Part shown: positions 1-8,569 of the stretch, piece by piece
Position numbering within the stretch: position 1 is the stretch's first letter
How the letters are laid out: the number at the start of each line of letters is the position of its first letter
NCBI GenBank assembly: GCA_022072615.1
Contig: JAJVHS010000077.1
Location: 17,424 to 68,778, forward strand
From: Phycisphaerales bacterium
GTDB lineage: Bacteria; Planctomycetota; Phycisphaerae; Phycisphaerales; UBA1924
Length of the DNA stretch: 51,355 nt
Direction: 5' to 3'
The notes under the pieces: generated by a model
Told to the model about the DNA's origin: nothing
What the model saw: the letters and a program-made list of their open reading frames with translations, nothing else
Database searches by the model: none
Made by a program: the position numbers and the translations under genes

Positions 1-1
1 G

Positions 2-1153
2 CTGGGCCCGATGGAGGGCGTTTCGGCGCGGGCCAAGGTGATTACGGCCGAGGATGAGGAGTTCGTGCCCGCGGGGGACGCGGTGCGCGGCCGCGTCCTG
101 GACGCCCTGGGCAAGCCCATCGACGGCCTGGGGCCGATTGAGACCGACCAGATGGCGTCGCTGCAGGCGTCGTCCCCCAATCCGCTGGAGCGCAGCCGCA
201 TACGCGAACCGGTCGAGACCGGCGTCCGCGCCATCGACGCGCTGCTGACGGTCGGGCGCGGGCAGCGGGTGGGGATCTTCGCGGGCGCGGGCGTCGGAAA
301 AACGACGCTCCTCTCGGCGATCGCGCGGCACGTCCGCGCCGACAGTATCGTGCTGGCACTGGTGGGCGAGCGCGGCCGCGAGGTGCTGGGCTTTCTGCAG
401 GACGACTTGGGACCCGAGGGGCTCGCGCGATCGACGGTGGTGGTCTCGACGAGCGACCAGCCGCCGCTGCTGCGGCTCAAGGCCGCCTACGCCGCGACCG
501 CGATCGCCGAGCACGCGCGCAGCCGCGGCCAGAATGTGGTGCTGATGATGGACTCGGTGACCCGCTTTGCACGCGCTCTTCGGGACGTGGGGCTCGCGGC
601 GGGCGAGCCGCCCGGCGACCGCGGATTCCCCGCGTCGGTCTACGCGGAACTTCCCCGGCTCTTTGAGCGAGCCGGAAACGACGGGGCGGGATCGATCACG
701 GCGTTCTACACGGTCCTGGTGAAGGGCGACGACTTCTCTGAACCCATCGCCGACGAGACCAAGAGCATCCTCGACGGGCACTTCATGCTGTCTCGCAAGC
801 TGGCGGCGCGCAAGCACTGGCCCGCGATCGACCTGACGCTCAGCGAGAGCCGCGTCCGCAACGAAGTGGTGACGCCCGAGCATCGCGCCGCCGCAGAGAA
901 GATTCTCTCGGTTGTGGCCGAGTACGAACGCAACTACGACAAGATCTCACTTGGCCTCTACGAGCACCCACGCGACTCGCGCGATCCCAACCCTGCCTCG
1001 GCGTACCCCCGCCGGGTGGAGCCCTTCGTGCGGCAGGACCTCCACTCCGACAGGCCGGACTTTGCGGCGACTCGCGAGAGCCTGGTTCGGTTGCTCTCGC
1101 CCGAGGCGGGCGGGGCCCAGCCGCCGCGCCTGGGCGTCGGAGGCGCAACGTGA
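2..1153 (+). CDS. fliI: Flagellum-specific ATPase FliI (5' end outside window)
   Basis: FliI is the F1-beta-like ATPase that powers unfolding and delivery of flagellar export substrates at the cytoplasmic face of the export gate. The frame is open to the first bases of the window, and the first internal Met (base 11) falls in the beta-barrel region, so about 50-60 N-terminal residues lie upstream. Counting from that Met, the Walker A loop AGAGVGKTT is at residues 91-99 and Walker B VVLMMD at 176-181. The FliI/YscN signature RGFPASVYAELPRLFERAG follows. The C-terminal helical domain is present, so only the 5' end is missing. The stop codon overlaps the GTG start of fliJ. Type III FliI homologues (SctN) are similar, but the fliO-flhB neighbours make this the flagellar one. 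Confidence 0.95.
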   Translation: MGPMEGVSARAKVITAEDEEFVPAGDAVRGRVLDALGKPIDGLGPIETDQMASLQASSPNPLERSRIREPVETGVRAIDALLTVGRGQRVGIFAGAGVGKTTLLSAIARHVRADSIVLALVGERGREVLGFLQDDLGPEGLARSTVVVSTSDQPPLLRLKAAYAATAIAEHARSRGQNVVLMMDSVTRFARALRDVGLAAGEPPGDRGFPASVYAELPRLFERAGNDGAGSITAFYTVLVKGDDFSEPIADETKSILDGHFMLSRKLAARKHWPAIDLTLSESRVRNEVVTPEHRAAAEKILSVVAEYERNYDKISLGLYEHPRDSRDPNPASAYPRRVEPFVRQDLHSDRPDFAATRESLVRLLSPEAGGAQPPRLGVGGAT

Positions 1154-1665
1154 GCACTTCCGAGCGGTTCCACTTCTCGCTGCAGCCCCGTCTGGACCAG
1201 CTCCGGGAGGAAAAAAGCGCCTGCCAGGTGGCCCTGGCCAAGGCGCGGACGGCCCTGGTCACCGAGCAGCAGATGGACCAAGTGCTCCGGGAAAAACACG
1301 CCGAGTTCACGCAACAGATGCACGCACCGTTGGACAACTCGACCGAGGGCCGCCCCGGGTCGGGCCCGGGTCCCGCACACGAACTGATCGACCAGGGTCG
1401 AACGTTCGTGGCATTCGCGGCCGAGATTCAGTCGATCGAACAGCGCATGGCCGAGCAGCGCGAGAAGATCGTCCTGGCTGAGGAGCTGGTGAAGGAGCGT
1501 GAGCAGGAGCTCTCGCGCGTCATGAGCGACGTCCAGGCGCTCGAGCGGCTGCTCGACCGGCAGAAGTACGACTGGGATTGCGAGGTCGAGCGCAACCGGC
1601 AAGCCGAGGTCGACAACGCGGCCATCGCCGCGTGGGTCCGGCGCAAACCCCCTTCGCACTCCTAG
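1150..1665 (+). CDS. fliJ: FliJ-like flagellar export coiled-coil protein
   Basis: This 171-residue, highly charged, almost entirely helical protein is rich in Glu, Gln, Lys and Arg with heptad-like leucines (for example around LREEKSACQVALAKARTAL). That is what FliJ, the stalk-like cofactor of the FliI ATPase, looks like. FliJ proteins diverge fast and are usually about 145-150 residues, so this one is slightly long. It starts at a GTG that overlaps the fliI stop, indicating translational coupling. No membrane segment or signal peptide is seen. Position directly after fliI is the strongest argument. Another coiled-coil chaperone cannot be excluded from sequence alone. Confidence 0.8.
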   Translation: MSTSERFHFSLQPRLDQLREEKSACQVALAKARTALVTEQQMDQVLREKHAEFTQQMHAPLDNSTEGRPGSGPGPAHELIDQGRTFVAFAAEIQSIEQRMAEQREKIVLAEELVKEREQELSRVMSDVQALERLLDRQKYDWDCEVERNRQAEVDNAAIAAWVRRKPPSHS

Positions 1666-1681
1666 ATGGGAGCGGCAGGTC

Positions 1682-2530
1682 ATGAGTGTCCAGCGAACTC
1701 AGCAGCCGGGGGCGGTGTCCCGAGGTGCACCCGTTCAGGTCAAGAATGCCGAGTCCGCCAAGGGCTCACGCACGCCGGGCGAAGGGTTGTTCGGCAGGCT
1801 CATGGCCGCGCGGCGCGGCCCTGGCAAACCTCAGCCTGCCGAGCCGCTCCGCGGTCCGATCGACGGGGCGCCCCCGTTGGTATCGTGTCTTCCGGGGACG
1901 GGCGATGCACACGCCCGCTTCCCGGCGGTCCCGCAGGTGTTGGGCGCCCCGCAGGGGCTCTGCCAGCTTCGCGAGCAGCCGGCGGCGGTCCTTGAGGGCT
2001 CCGGCCCGTACGCCCGAGTAGCGACCATTGCGGAAGGGACCGTGCCGGGGTCTGACCCCCCCCCCTGTCCGCGTGCACTTGCCGAGAATGACGACCGGCG
2101 CTGGGACTCGACGTGCCTGCGCGAGTGCTCCGATCGCCTGGCGCTCGACGCGGTGGTAGGGCAGGACGACCCGGCGACGCCGGCGACTGCGCCTTCGACC
2201 GCGCTTCCAGCGCCCGTGCCGCAAGATAGAACGGTCGACCATCAGCCGAAGCACCAAGGCGGGGGCATCTCGCAGGATGAGTGGGAGCGACTGGTCGAGT
2301 ATGCGCAGGTGGTCCGCGACGCCGACCAGAACGTGGCGGTCCGGCTTGCGCTGCGGTCGGAGGTCCACGGCGGCCTGGCGATGGAGGTCCGCTCGGTGGG
2401 AGAGGGGCGCGTGTCGCTCCAGATCCTCTCAACCGGGCAGTCGCTGAGCGCTGACGACGCCTCACTCCAGAGCCTTCGTGCGGCCCTGGAATTGCGTCGG
2501 CTGGATGTCGCCGCGATGGATGTTCATTGA
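1682..2530 (+). CDS. Putative FliK-like hook-length control protein
   Basis: The 282-residue product has a low-complexity Pro/Ala/Gly-rich N-terminal two thirds and a compact C-terminal segment (about 195-282). That segment has the rhythm of the FliK C-terminal domain: VAVRLALRSEVHGGLAMEV, a Gly turn, VSLQILSTG, then a helix with LQSLRAALELRRLD. FliK is an exported ruler that switches FlhB specificity from hook to filament substrates. The place between fliJ and a switch gene fits fliK. A run of ten cytosines at 2056-2065 (codons 125-128) lies inside the reading frame and could slip. The N-terminal half shows no recognisable domain, so the assignment rests on the C-terminal pattern and synteny. 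Confidence 0.5.
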   Translation: MSVQRTQQPGAVSRGAPVQVKNAESAKGSRTPGEGLFGRLMAARRGPGKPQPAEPLRGPIDGAPPLVSCLPGTGDAHARFPAVPQVLGAPQGLCQLREQPAAVLEGSGPYARVATIAEGTVPGSDPPPCPRALAENDDRRWDSTCLRECSDRLALDAVVGQDDPATPATAPSTALPAPVPQDRTVDHQPKHQGGGISQDEWERLVEYAQVVRDADQNVAVRLALRSEVHGGLAMEVRSVGEGRVSLQILSTGQSLSADDASLQSLRAALELRRLDVAAMDVH

Positions 2531-2707
2531 CCGGTCTGTACACGGCAGTAACACGCCGGCGACGGTCACCACCGCGCCGGTGCGATCGCTCGGCGCAACC
2601 CGGGCCGCGGGCCCGCGTCGAACGCGCCGGGTTGCGGTCGGAGCCTTGATTCACTAGGATCCGCATGAGCGTGGTCGCGCCATGCGTGTGGTGCGAGGTG
2701 GGAGTGC

Positions 2708-3904
2708 ATGCCTCCAGAATCAACCCAAGCCCGAGCGCCCGATGCGGACCACGTGACCCGGACCGTCGGGTGGTCGCTCGCCGCGCTCAAGCACCCGGCT
2801 TATGTCCGTGTCGCCGCCGCCGGGGCGGATGACCACGCGGCCCCGCGCTGGATCGCCGCCCAAGACCGGTTCTGGCTCGACTGGCTGACACAAACCATCG
2901 AGCAGGTCCTCCGCCAGGAGTTGGGCGTCCGGCCCACCATCGCGCCGATGCGCCTGGGCGGCGGAGAGCACGCACCGCCGGTCTTTGCCGCCTGTCTTTC
3001 GATCACGCCGGCCCAGGGCGGGATCGCCTCGCGGTGCGTGATCGCCATCCGCCAGGACGCGGCTCGCGCGATCGTCGACGCGGTCCTCGCGGAGGCCTCA
3101 GGCCTCATGGGACGGGGCTCGCTGACGCCGGCGGAGCTTGGAATCCTCGAGTTCGTGGGCCTGCTTCTGGCCGAGGCTGTCAGCCAGAAGATCGAGCGGG
3201 GCTTTGGCGCCGTCGCGCCGACCTTCGCCATCGAACGATTTGCCTCCGGCCCGGAGGCGGCCGCGGAGACCGCGCTGCAGCCGTCGGTCTCCCTGGCCAT
3301 TGAAGTTTCCGGCCGCCACGGCGAAGTGATCGTGGTGTACGACGGCTGGATCGGCGACGGGTCCGCAATGGCGCTCGCCGCGGCGGTGGGTTCATCCTTT
3401 GTCGCCCGCGATCGCGACCCGGTCGAGGTCCCGGCTGCCGTGGCGCTCGGGCCGGTGGCGATCTCCGCCGAGGAACTGGCGCGTGCGGCTCCTGGCGATG
3501 CGGTACTCCTGGGCTGTTCGGAGCTCGATGCACGGGCACCGCACGCGTGCGTCGCGACCCGCACCGGATGGTCGCTGTGCCGGGCCGAGATCGTCCACAA
3601 CCTTCCGACCGTGCTCACGGCCTGCTGCCACGCGCTGACCCCCGAGCCACTGGCGGGCTGGATGTCGAGCGCCGCCAAACCGCTCGTGGTACCCGTCCTG
3701 GGTGATGCGCGATTGACCGCGGCGACACTCAAGTCTTGGACCCCGGGCCGGATCCAGGACTTTGCGCGGCCTTCGGGAGAAGTGGAGCTGTGGATGAACG
3801 GCTCGCTCTGGGCGACGGGAGAGCTGGCCCGCGTGGGAGACGAGATCGCCGTCCGTCTGCTGGGGGTCGCGATGCCGGCGAGCGGCGGGGGGGCGGGTGC
3901 GTGA
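2708..3904 (+). CDS. FliM/FliN-family flagellar motor switch protein
   Basis: The 398-residue protein ends in a SpoA (FliN/FliM C-terminal) domain at about residues 320-390. It contains LTAATLKSWTPGRI, then VELWMNGSLWATGELARVGDEIAVR cut by the usual Gly turns, the surface that builds the switch C-ring. Around residues 138-160, LTPAELGILEFVGLLLAEA resembles the helical signature of CheC/FliM middle domains. The usual FliM N-terminal CheY-binding peptide is not evident, so the protein could be a FliY- or FliN-type switch subunit rather than classical FliM. ATG at 2708 is preceded by GGAG at 2701-2704. It follows a 177-bp gap after the FliK-like gene, and its stop overlaps the fliO start. Confidence 0.72.
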   Translation: MPPESTQARAPDADHVTRTVGWSLAALKHPAYVRVAAAGADDHAAPRWIAAQDRFWLDWLTQTIEQVLRQELGVRPTIAPMRLGGGEHAPPVFAACLSITPAQGGIASRCVIAIRQDAARAIVDAVLAEASGLMGRGSLTPAELGILEFVGLLLAEAVSQKIERGFGAVAPTFAIERFASGPEAAAETALQPSVSLAIEVSGRHGEVIVVYDGWIGDGSAMALAAAVGSSFVARDRDPVEVPAAVALGPVAISAEELARAAPGDAVLLGCSELDARAPHACVATRTGWSLCRAEIVHNLPTVLTACCHALTPEPLAGWMSSAAKPLVVPVLGDARLTAATLKSWTPGRIQDFARPSGEVELWMNGSLWATGELARVGDEIAVRLLGVAMPASGGGAGA

Positions 3905-4587
3905 GCCTCATCGCGCGCTGCCCGTCCGTGCTGCTCGCCGCGGTGATCGCGCTGGGCTCGGGGCCTGCATTGGGATCTCAGGACGCACAAACCTCCCCCG
4001 GGACCGCCGCCGCGGCGATCGAGCCGGCCGCGGCCGTACCCGCGGCGCCGGTTCTGCCCGCGTCGACCACGACGGCGTGGCCCCAGGAGCCGCCGCCCCT
4101 CCCCTCGGTGGAGCTTCCTGACTATTCGGCCCAGCTTGTGCGCATGCTCCTGGTCGTCGGTGTCCTCTGCACCGCGCTGGTCGCGGCGCTGTGGTTCATC
4201 AAGCGCAAAGCCGCAACTCGGCCCGGCGACGGTCGGACGATGCGCCTGGTGGACAGTCTTCGCCTCGGACCGGGGCGTGAGCTGGTGCTGCTGGAGGCTG
4301 GACGCCGGCGAATCCTGATTGGCGTGACTCCCTCGTCGATGACCACCCTTTCGGCCGACATCGATGCCCCCATCGCGACCGGATCGGACGCGGGCTGGGA
4401 CGCGTTGGCGGCGGTTCGAGGCGGTGGTGCGGCGTCCACGCCCACGCGGCCCGTCGAACCGCTCGCGCAGGGCGCCCCGCCGGACCGTCCCGAAGGGGAA
4501 GAGGAAGAATCGTTCTCGTCGGTGTTTCAGGCAGTTCCCGCACGCCGGGGCGGCGCTGCCGGCGCCGCGCGAAGGGATCCCACGTGA
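3901..4587 (+). CDS. fliO: FliO-like flagellar export gate assembly protein
   Basis: FliO helps assemble the FliP ring of the export gate. The chosen start is the GTG at 3901, which overlaps the preceding TGA (GTGA), giving 228 residues; a longer in-frame opening inside the upstream gene is ignored. The N terminus looks like a cleavable signal ([19 protein letters not shown]), followed by a Pro/Ala-rich linker and one membrane helix ([20 protein letters not shown]). A cytoplasmic FliO domain with [20 protein letters not shown] and [13 protein letters not shown] follows. The arrangement before fliP is the canonical order. The C-terminal acidic tail is variable in the family. A signal plus long periplasmic linker makes it longer than the roughly 120-residue enteric FliO. 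Confidence 0.85.
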   Translation: MSLIARCPSVLLAAVIALGSGPALGSQDAQTSPGTAAAAIEPAAAVPAAPVLPASTTTAWPQEPPPLPSVELPDYSAQLVRMLLVVGVLCTALVAALWFIKRKAATRPGDGRTMRLVDSLRLGPGRELVLLEAGRRRILIGVTPSSMTTLSADIDAPIATGSDAGWDALAAVRGGGAASTPTRPVEPLAQGAPPDRPEGEEEESFSSVFQAVPARRGGAAGAARRDPT

Positions 4588-5606
4588 ACCACTCCATGGC
4601 CGCCAGTACCGCGGCGGACTTCTCGCTCGTGCTGTCGACGCTCGGTCAGGCAACCGGTGCGCGCGGCGCCGCCGCGGCCGTTCCCGGCGCCGCGGACATG
4701 CTCCCGGCGTTTGTCGCGATCGTCGCGGTGCTGTCGCTCCTGCCCTTCCTGATGACGATGCTTACCTCCTTCGCCAAGCTGGTGGTGGTGGGGGGGATCG
4801 TGCGGCAGGCAGTGGGCACGCCTCAGATTCCACCGACGATCGTGGTGACGGGATTGGCGCTGATCCTGACGGTGCACATCATGGCGCCGGTGGCCATCAC
4901 GATCGCGCGGGACTTTGAGGCGGTAACGGTAATCCAACGTGCGTCGAGCGCCGGCGCCTCAACGGTGGGGGCGCAGTGGGAGCGTCTCTCCGCGTCAATG
5001 ATCGCGCAGGCTGCGGACGCAGGGGGTGCCGACGCGGCTGTTCTCTCCCGGCTCCGGACGGTCGAGCAGCTCCTCACCGACACCTCCAGCAGCGCCCGCG
5101 TGGCGCGGGCGCGGCTCGCCTCGGAGGCGGAGATCGCCGCGCTGGGCAGCGCCCCCAAGACCGCGGCGGGGGACGGTCGCCCGGCGTTCGACGCGATCGC
5201 GACCGACGAGAACCTGCTGGCGCTGCGCACGGCCGTGGAGGGTCCGATCGAGGAGTTCCTACGGCGTCACGCCTCGAAGCGCAATATCGAGCTCTTTGAT
5301 TCACTGATCGGCAGGCTGATGGCCGCGCAGAAGATCGAGGGCCCGCAGATGCCCACGGCGCTGCGCAAGTTCGTGACGCTCGCTCCGGCGTTTGTTCTCA
5401 CCGAGTTGAGCGAAGCGTTCATGATCGGCTTCCTGATCTTCGTCCCGTTCCTGGTGGTCGACCTTGTGGTCAGCAACATCCTGCTGGCCCTCGGCATGCA
5501 GATGCTGACGCCCACCATGATCTCGCTGCCCCTGAAGCTGCTGGTCTTTGTCGTCATGGACGGCTGGGGGCTGATCCTGCGGGGGCTTGTCGCGGGGTAC
5601 GCATGA
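4584..5606 (+). CDS. fliP: Flagellar export gate protein FliP with enlarged periplasmic region
   Basis: FliP forms the pentameric core of the export gate. The N-terminal membrane helices ([20 protein letters not shown] and a second hydrophobic stretch near [17 protein letters not shown]) and the C-terminal signature ([20 protein letters not shown], then [19 protein letters not shown], then [15 protein letters not shown]) are unmistakable. The family norm is about 245-260 residues and this protein has 340. The surplus lies in the periplasmic region, about residues 112-220, an Ala/Arg/Glu-rich helical stretch before [19 protein letters not shown] resumes the normal sequence. The GTG start at 4584 overlaps the fliO stop; an ATG at 4596 is the alternative. 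Confidence 0.93.
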   Translation: MNHSMAASTAADFSLVLSTLGQATGARGAAAAVPGAADMLPAFVAIVAVLSLLPFLMTMLTSFAKLVVVGGIVRQAVGTPQIPPTIVVTGLALILTVHIMAPVAITIARDFEAVTVIQRASSAGASTVGAQWERLSASMIAQAADAGGADAAVLSRLRTVEQLLTDTSSSARVARARLASEAEIAALGSAPKTAAGDGRPAFDAIATDENLLALRTAVEGPIEEFLRRHASKRNIELFDSLIGRLMAAQKIEGPQMPTALRKFVTLAPAFVLTELSEAFMIGFLIFVPFLVVDLVVSNILLALGMQMLTPTMISLPLKLLVFVVMDGWGLILRGLVAGYA

Positions 5607-5666
5607 ACGAACGGTGTTCCGTTGCCTCGACGCCGCGTCGGGTCGGGCCGGAAAGGGGTGAGCGTG

Positions 5667-5933
5667 ATGAATCCGGACGACTTTGTGCGTGTCATCCAGC
5701 AGGCGCTGTACCTCGTCCTGCTCCTGAGCGCCCCGGCGCTCCTGGTGGCGTTGGTCTTGGGGACGATCATCAGTGTCCTGCAGGCCGCGACGCACATCCA
5801 GGAGTCGTCCCTGCTGAGTGTCCCCAAGATTCTGGTGGTCAGCGCGGTGCTGGCCGTGGCGGGGCTTTGGATGCTCGCGCTGGTCGTCAGGTTCGGCCAA
5901 GCGGTCTTCTCCGTCGTTCCCCAGCTCCGCTGA
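5667..5933 (+). CDS. fliQ: Flagellar export gate protein FliQ
   Basis: FliQ is a two-helix inner-membrane subunit of the FliP-FliQ-FliR gate. From ATG 5667 the product has 88 residues, the family length, beginning MNPDDFVRVIQQALYLVLLL. It continues with the conserved SAPALLVALVLGTIISVLQAA, the THIQESSL loop (typical T-x-I-x-E-x-x-L) and the second helix ending LVVRFGQ. An upstream in-frame ATG at 5622 would add 15 unlikely Arg-rich residues. The start at 5667 has a good Shine-Dalgarno (AAAGGGG about ten bases upstream). It lies between fliP and fliR as expected. Confidence 0.94.
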   Translation: MNPDDFVRVIQQALYLVLLLSAPALLVALVLGTIISVLQAATHIQESSLLSVPKILVVSAVLAVAGLWMLALVVRFGQAVFSVVPQLR

Positions 5934-5976
5934 CGCGGTCGCGCGTGTGCGCTACCCGTCCGACGAATGCCCGCAC

Positions 5977-6789
5977 GTGACCACCGCTCCGCTCCAGTTC
6001 CAGTCGCTCGCGACGTTCGCCCTCGAGGCGCTCGACACGCCGGTCGTGCGGGGTGGCGTCCTGATCCTGGCGCGGCTGGTGCCGATCGCGGCGCTCTCGC
6101 CCCTGATGGGCGGGACCATGGCGCCCGCGCGGTTCCGGTTCGGGGTTAGCGTTCTGCTGGCGGCGGTCTTTGCACCGATCTTTCCTGTAGAGAAGAGCCC
6201 GGGTCAGTCGATGGCGCTCATGCTGGTGGTCCAGGGACTCATCGGTCTCTCGATGGCCCTGGCGATCAGGTTCATCTTCGAGATCTACGCTGCGGCGGGG
6301 AAGCTGATCGATGAAGCGCGTGGCGCGGGAAACGCCGAGCTCTTCGACCCCTTCAACAACCAGCAGCAGCAGTCGCAGCTCGGGGCGTTCCTCAACGTGG
6401 CCGCGATGGCGATCTTCGCGGCCTCCGGGGGTCACGGGGCGTTCCTGACCGCCTTTGCCGAGGGTTTGGTGCTCGTGCCCGCGGCCTCGACCGACCTGGT
6501 GTCGGTGCTGGGAGAGCGCTCCACGGTGTGGTTCATCTCCCTCGCAGGGGCTCTCCTGGTCACGGCGTTGAAGCTCGCGATGCCGGTGCTGGCGGTAGCG
6601 CTGCTGATCGACCTGGCGCTGGGGCTCGTCAACAAGGTGGCGCCGCAGATCCAGGCGGGCAACCTGGGGTTGATCATGAAGGGCGCGGCGGCGGCGGCGG
6701 TCCTCTCCTTCTCGCTGGCGCTGGGGTTCACCGAGCCGGTCCGGGCGATCGTCTCCGCCATGTCCAGCTGGCTCCGGTCGATCGTGTAG
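5977..6789 (+). CDS. fliR: Flagellar export gate protein FliR
   Basis: FliR is the polytopic gate subunit that caps the FliP/FliQ helical assembly. The protein of about 270 residues carries the expected hydrophobic segments: LILARLVPIAALSPLMGG near the N terminus, LMLVVQGLIGLSMALAIRFI, then the cytoplasmic helix with EARGAGNAELFDPFNNQQQQ (an unusually Gln-rich loop). The C-terminal half has LAMPVLAVALLIDLALGLVNKVAPQ, close to the FliR signature. The reading frame is open far upstream through fliQ. I chose GTG 5977 because FliR N termini are short, but GTG 5947 is equally possible since neither has a strong ribosome site. Confidence 0.9.
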   Translation: MTTAPLQFQSLATFALEALDTPVVRGGVLILARLVPIAALSPLMGGTMAPARFRFGVSVLLAAVFAPIFPVEKSPGQSMALMLVVQGLIGLSMALAIRFIFEIYAAAGKLIDEARGAGNAELFDPFNNQQQQSQLGAFLNVAAMAIFAASGGHGAFLTAFAEGLVLVPAASTDLVSVLGERSTVWFISLAGALLVTALKLAMPVLAVALLIDLALGLVNKVAPQIQAGNLGLIMKGAAAAAVLSFSLALGFTEPVRAIVSAMSSWLRSIV

Positions 6790-6849
6790 GCTTTCTGGTG
6801 GATGGCTCGACCCGGCCGCGGTGTCCGGGCCCGAGCTCTCCGCCCGTGC

Positions 6850-7953
6850 ATGTCAGAATCCTCCGGCTCAAAGACCCTGCCCCCAAGCCCCAAGCGGCTG
6901 CGCGACGCCCGCAAGAAGGGCCAGGTCGCGTATTCATCCGACCTTGCCGGTGCGGTGCCCCTGGCCGCGAGCATGCTGGCGATCGTGCTGATGGCCCCCC
7001 GCCTCAGCCAGGCGGCGGTCGACGCCGCGCGCCTGTGCTTTGCGGCGGCCGCCGACTCGGAGCCCGACATCGCTCGGACGATCCTCGCCGCCTCCGATGC
7101 ATTCGTCCGCCTGGCGTCAGCCTCGGGTGCAATCATCCTGACGATCGTGGTCAGCGCGTTTACTTCGTCGTTCCTGCAGGTGGGTCCCCTGCTGACGCCA
7201 GAGCCGTTGAGCCCCAAGTTCGAGTCGATGAACCCCGTCAAGGGCCTGAAGCGCCTGTTCTTTTCTAAGCGCGCAGCGGTGGAGCTGCTCAAGAACCTAC
7301 TCAAGTTCACCATCACGGGGCTTGTTGCCGGTTCGATGATCTGGGGCGCGCGCGGGCCGCTGGCAAACCTCCCGCTGCTCGAGCCCGCCGCGGCCGCCTC
7401 GTGGATCTTTCACTTCGCCTCGGACTTGGCGTGGGCGATCATCGGCGTCTTCATCATCCTCTCGATCGCCGACGTGCTCTACCAGCGCTGGCAGCATCAC
7501 AAGGACCTCATGATGAGCTACGAGGAGGCCAAGCGCGAGTACAAGCAGGAAGAAGGGGATCCGGAGCACAAGGCCCGGCGAAAGATGATGCACGAGGAGG
7601 TCCTCTTCGGCATGATGCTCAAGGAAGTCGGCAGCGCAGACGTGGTGATCACAAACCCCCAACACGTGGCGTGTGCACTCCGCTGGGATGGCGGCGTCGG
7701 GACGGCGCCGCGGCTGGTCGCCAAGGGGGTCGGGCACTACGCCCAGAGGATCAAGGACGCCGCGGCCAGGGCGAACGTCCCGGTCCGTCGGCAGGAATCT
7801 CTCGCGCGGGCCCTGGTCCGGCTGGAGATCAACACGGAGATCCCGCCCGACCTTTACGAGGCGGTGGCGGTGATCCTGGAGTGGGCCCAGGAGGAACTCC
7901 AGAACGCCGGCCGGACTCCGGGCTGGGTGAAGCAGCCCGACACCGATGCCTGA
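6850..7953 (+). CDS. flhB: Flagellar export switch protein FlhB (NPQH autocleavage site)
   Basis: FlhB is the substrate-specificity switch of the export gate. It has four membrane helices and a cytoplasmic domain that cleaves itself between Asn and Pro. From ATG 6850 the protein has 367 residues and begins with the family-typical N terminus (MSESSGSKTLPPSPKRLRDA, then KGQVAYSSDL). The cytoplasmic linker MMSYEEAKREYKQEEGDPE is followed by ADVVITNPQHVACALRWD. The cleavage motif is N269-P270-Q271-H272, with Gln where NPTH is usual. The scissile Asn-Pro and the His are kept. An in-frame ATG at 6802 would give 16 extra residues not seen in the family. It closes the flagellar block; no flhA follows within the window. 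Confidence 0.95.
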   Translation: MSESSGSKTLPPSPKRLRDARKKGQVAYSSDLAGAVPLAASMLAIVLMAPRLSQAAVDAARLCFAAAADSEPDIARTILAASDAFVRLASASGAIILTIVVSAFTSSFLQVGPLLTPEPLSPKFESMNPVKGLKRLFFSKRAAVELLKNLLKFTITGLVAGSMIWGARGPLANLPLLEPAAAASWIFHFASDLAWAIIGVFIILSIADVLYQRWQHHKDLMMSYEEAKREYKQEEGDPEHKARRKMMHEEVLFGMMLKEVGSADVVITNPQHVACALRWDGGVGTAPRLVAKGVGHYAQRIKDAAARANVPVRRQESLARALVRLEINTEIPPDLYEAVAVILEWAQEELQNAGRTPGWVKQPDTDA

Positions 7954-8145
7954 CCGCGGCGTTCACCGGCGTTGCACGCGCCGCGTCCCACATGCTCCGG
8001 ATGAGACGATCGTGAAGTCTCGCCGCAAAAACCCGGCCTGTCACGCAACGGTGGCGGCGTGCGATCGATAACAGGTCAGTCAGCCTCGCCCGCGCGGGCC
8101 GAGGCCAGCCCGAACACAACGCACGTTCCATCAAGGAGACCGGTC
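7954..8145 (+). promoter_or_regulatory. Intergenic leader between flhB and the post-flhB cassette
   Basis: This 192-base gap separates the flagellar operon from the small-gene cassette and must carry the leader of the 8146 gene. Just before the start lies an A/C-rich segment (ACACAACGCACG at 8114-8125) followed by AAGGAG at 8133-8138. Similar A/C-rich leaders precede several later cassette genes. I do not see a confident sigma-70, sigma-28 or sigma-54 promoter. Confidence 0.3.
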
Positions 8146-8436
8146 ATGTCCAGCATCGCACGTTGTTCCTGCGCGCCCCATCAGAACAAGAATACCGACC
8201 TCTGGAAAGGGACCGAGTCGGGCTGGAAGTCCCAGGAGCGCAAAGTGGCGTCCGCGGCGCGAGGGATCGAGGACGACTGGAACGAGGCGCTTCGCCTCTC
8301 GGGGAGCAGCAAGCCGCAGGACCAGATGAAGGCCCAGCAGCTCATGCAGAAGGCCAACCTCCGCCTTACGGGCCTGACCAACATCCTCAAGACGCTGGGC
8401 GATGCTCTGGCGTCGGTGGCCCGGAACTTCCGCTGA
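8146..8436 (+). CDS. Small helical protein downstream of flhB (unknown; possible export substrate)
   Basis: I do not recognise a family with certainty. The 96-residue product starts at ATG 8146 behind a strong AAGGAG. It has no signal peptide. A short Cys/His-containing head (SIARCSCAPHQNK) precedes two amphipathic helices: about 20-55 (GWKSQERKVASAARGIEDD) and about 60-96 (QLMQKANLRLTGLTNILKTL, GDALASVARNFR). Small size, a helix-turn-helix hairpin and a polar N terminus are features also seen in needle, rod and early substrates of type III systems. That resemblance is architectural only. It is the first of five genes following flhB. A cytoplasmic chaperone is an alternative. Confidence 0.75.
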   Translation: MSSIARCSCAPHQNKNTDLWKGTESGWKSQERKVASAARGIEDDWNEALRLSGSSKPQDQMKAQQLMQKANLRLTGLTNILKTLGDALASVARNFR

Positions 8437-8491
8437 ACCACCCCGCGCGTGCCGCACCGCGGCCCCCGCACCCACCTCACGGTGCACACCG

Positions 8492-8525
8492 CCCCGGGGC
8501 GCAGCATGTTGCGTGGTCCCCGGGG
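8492..8525 (+). other. GC-rich hairpin between cassette genes 1 and 2
   Basis: CCCCGGGG at 8492-8499 can pair with CCCCGGGG at 8518-8525. An inner CGCA/TGCG pairing (8500-8503 with 8510-8513) closes a six-base loop. It has no T-tract, so it may be an mRNA-stabilising or processing element rather than an intrinsic terminator. Confidence 0.35.
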
Positions 8526-8569
8526 CGATGTCGTTCATCCATCGACGGTTATTTACCAAGGAGATTCCT

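Noticed and set aside
2800..4653. 617-codon minus-strand frame across the switch gene and fliO
   Set aside because: High-GC shadow of genuine plus-strand genes (SpoA and FliO motifs are on the plus strand).
8146..8436. Direct assignment of the 96-residue protein as a type III needle subunit
   Set aside because: Only general size and helical pattern agree; no diagnostic motif, so it is left as unknown.
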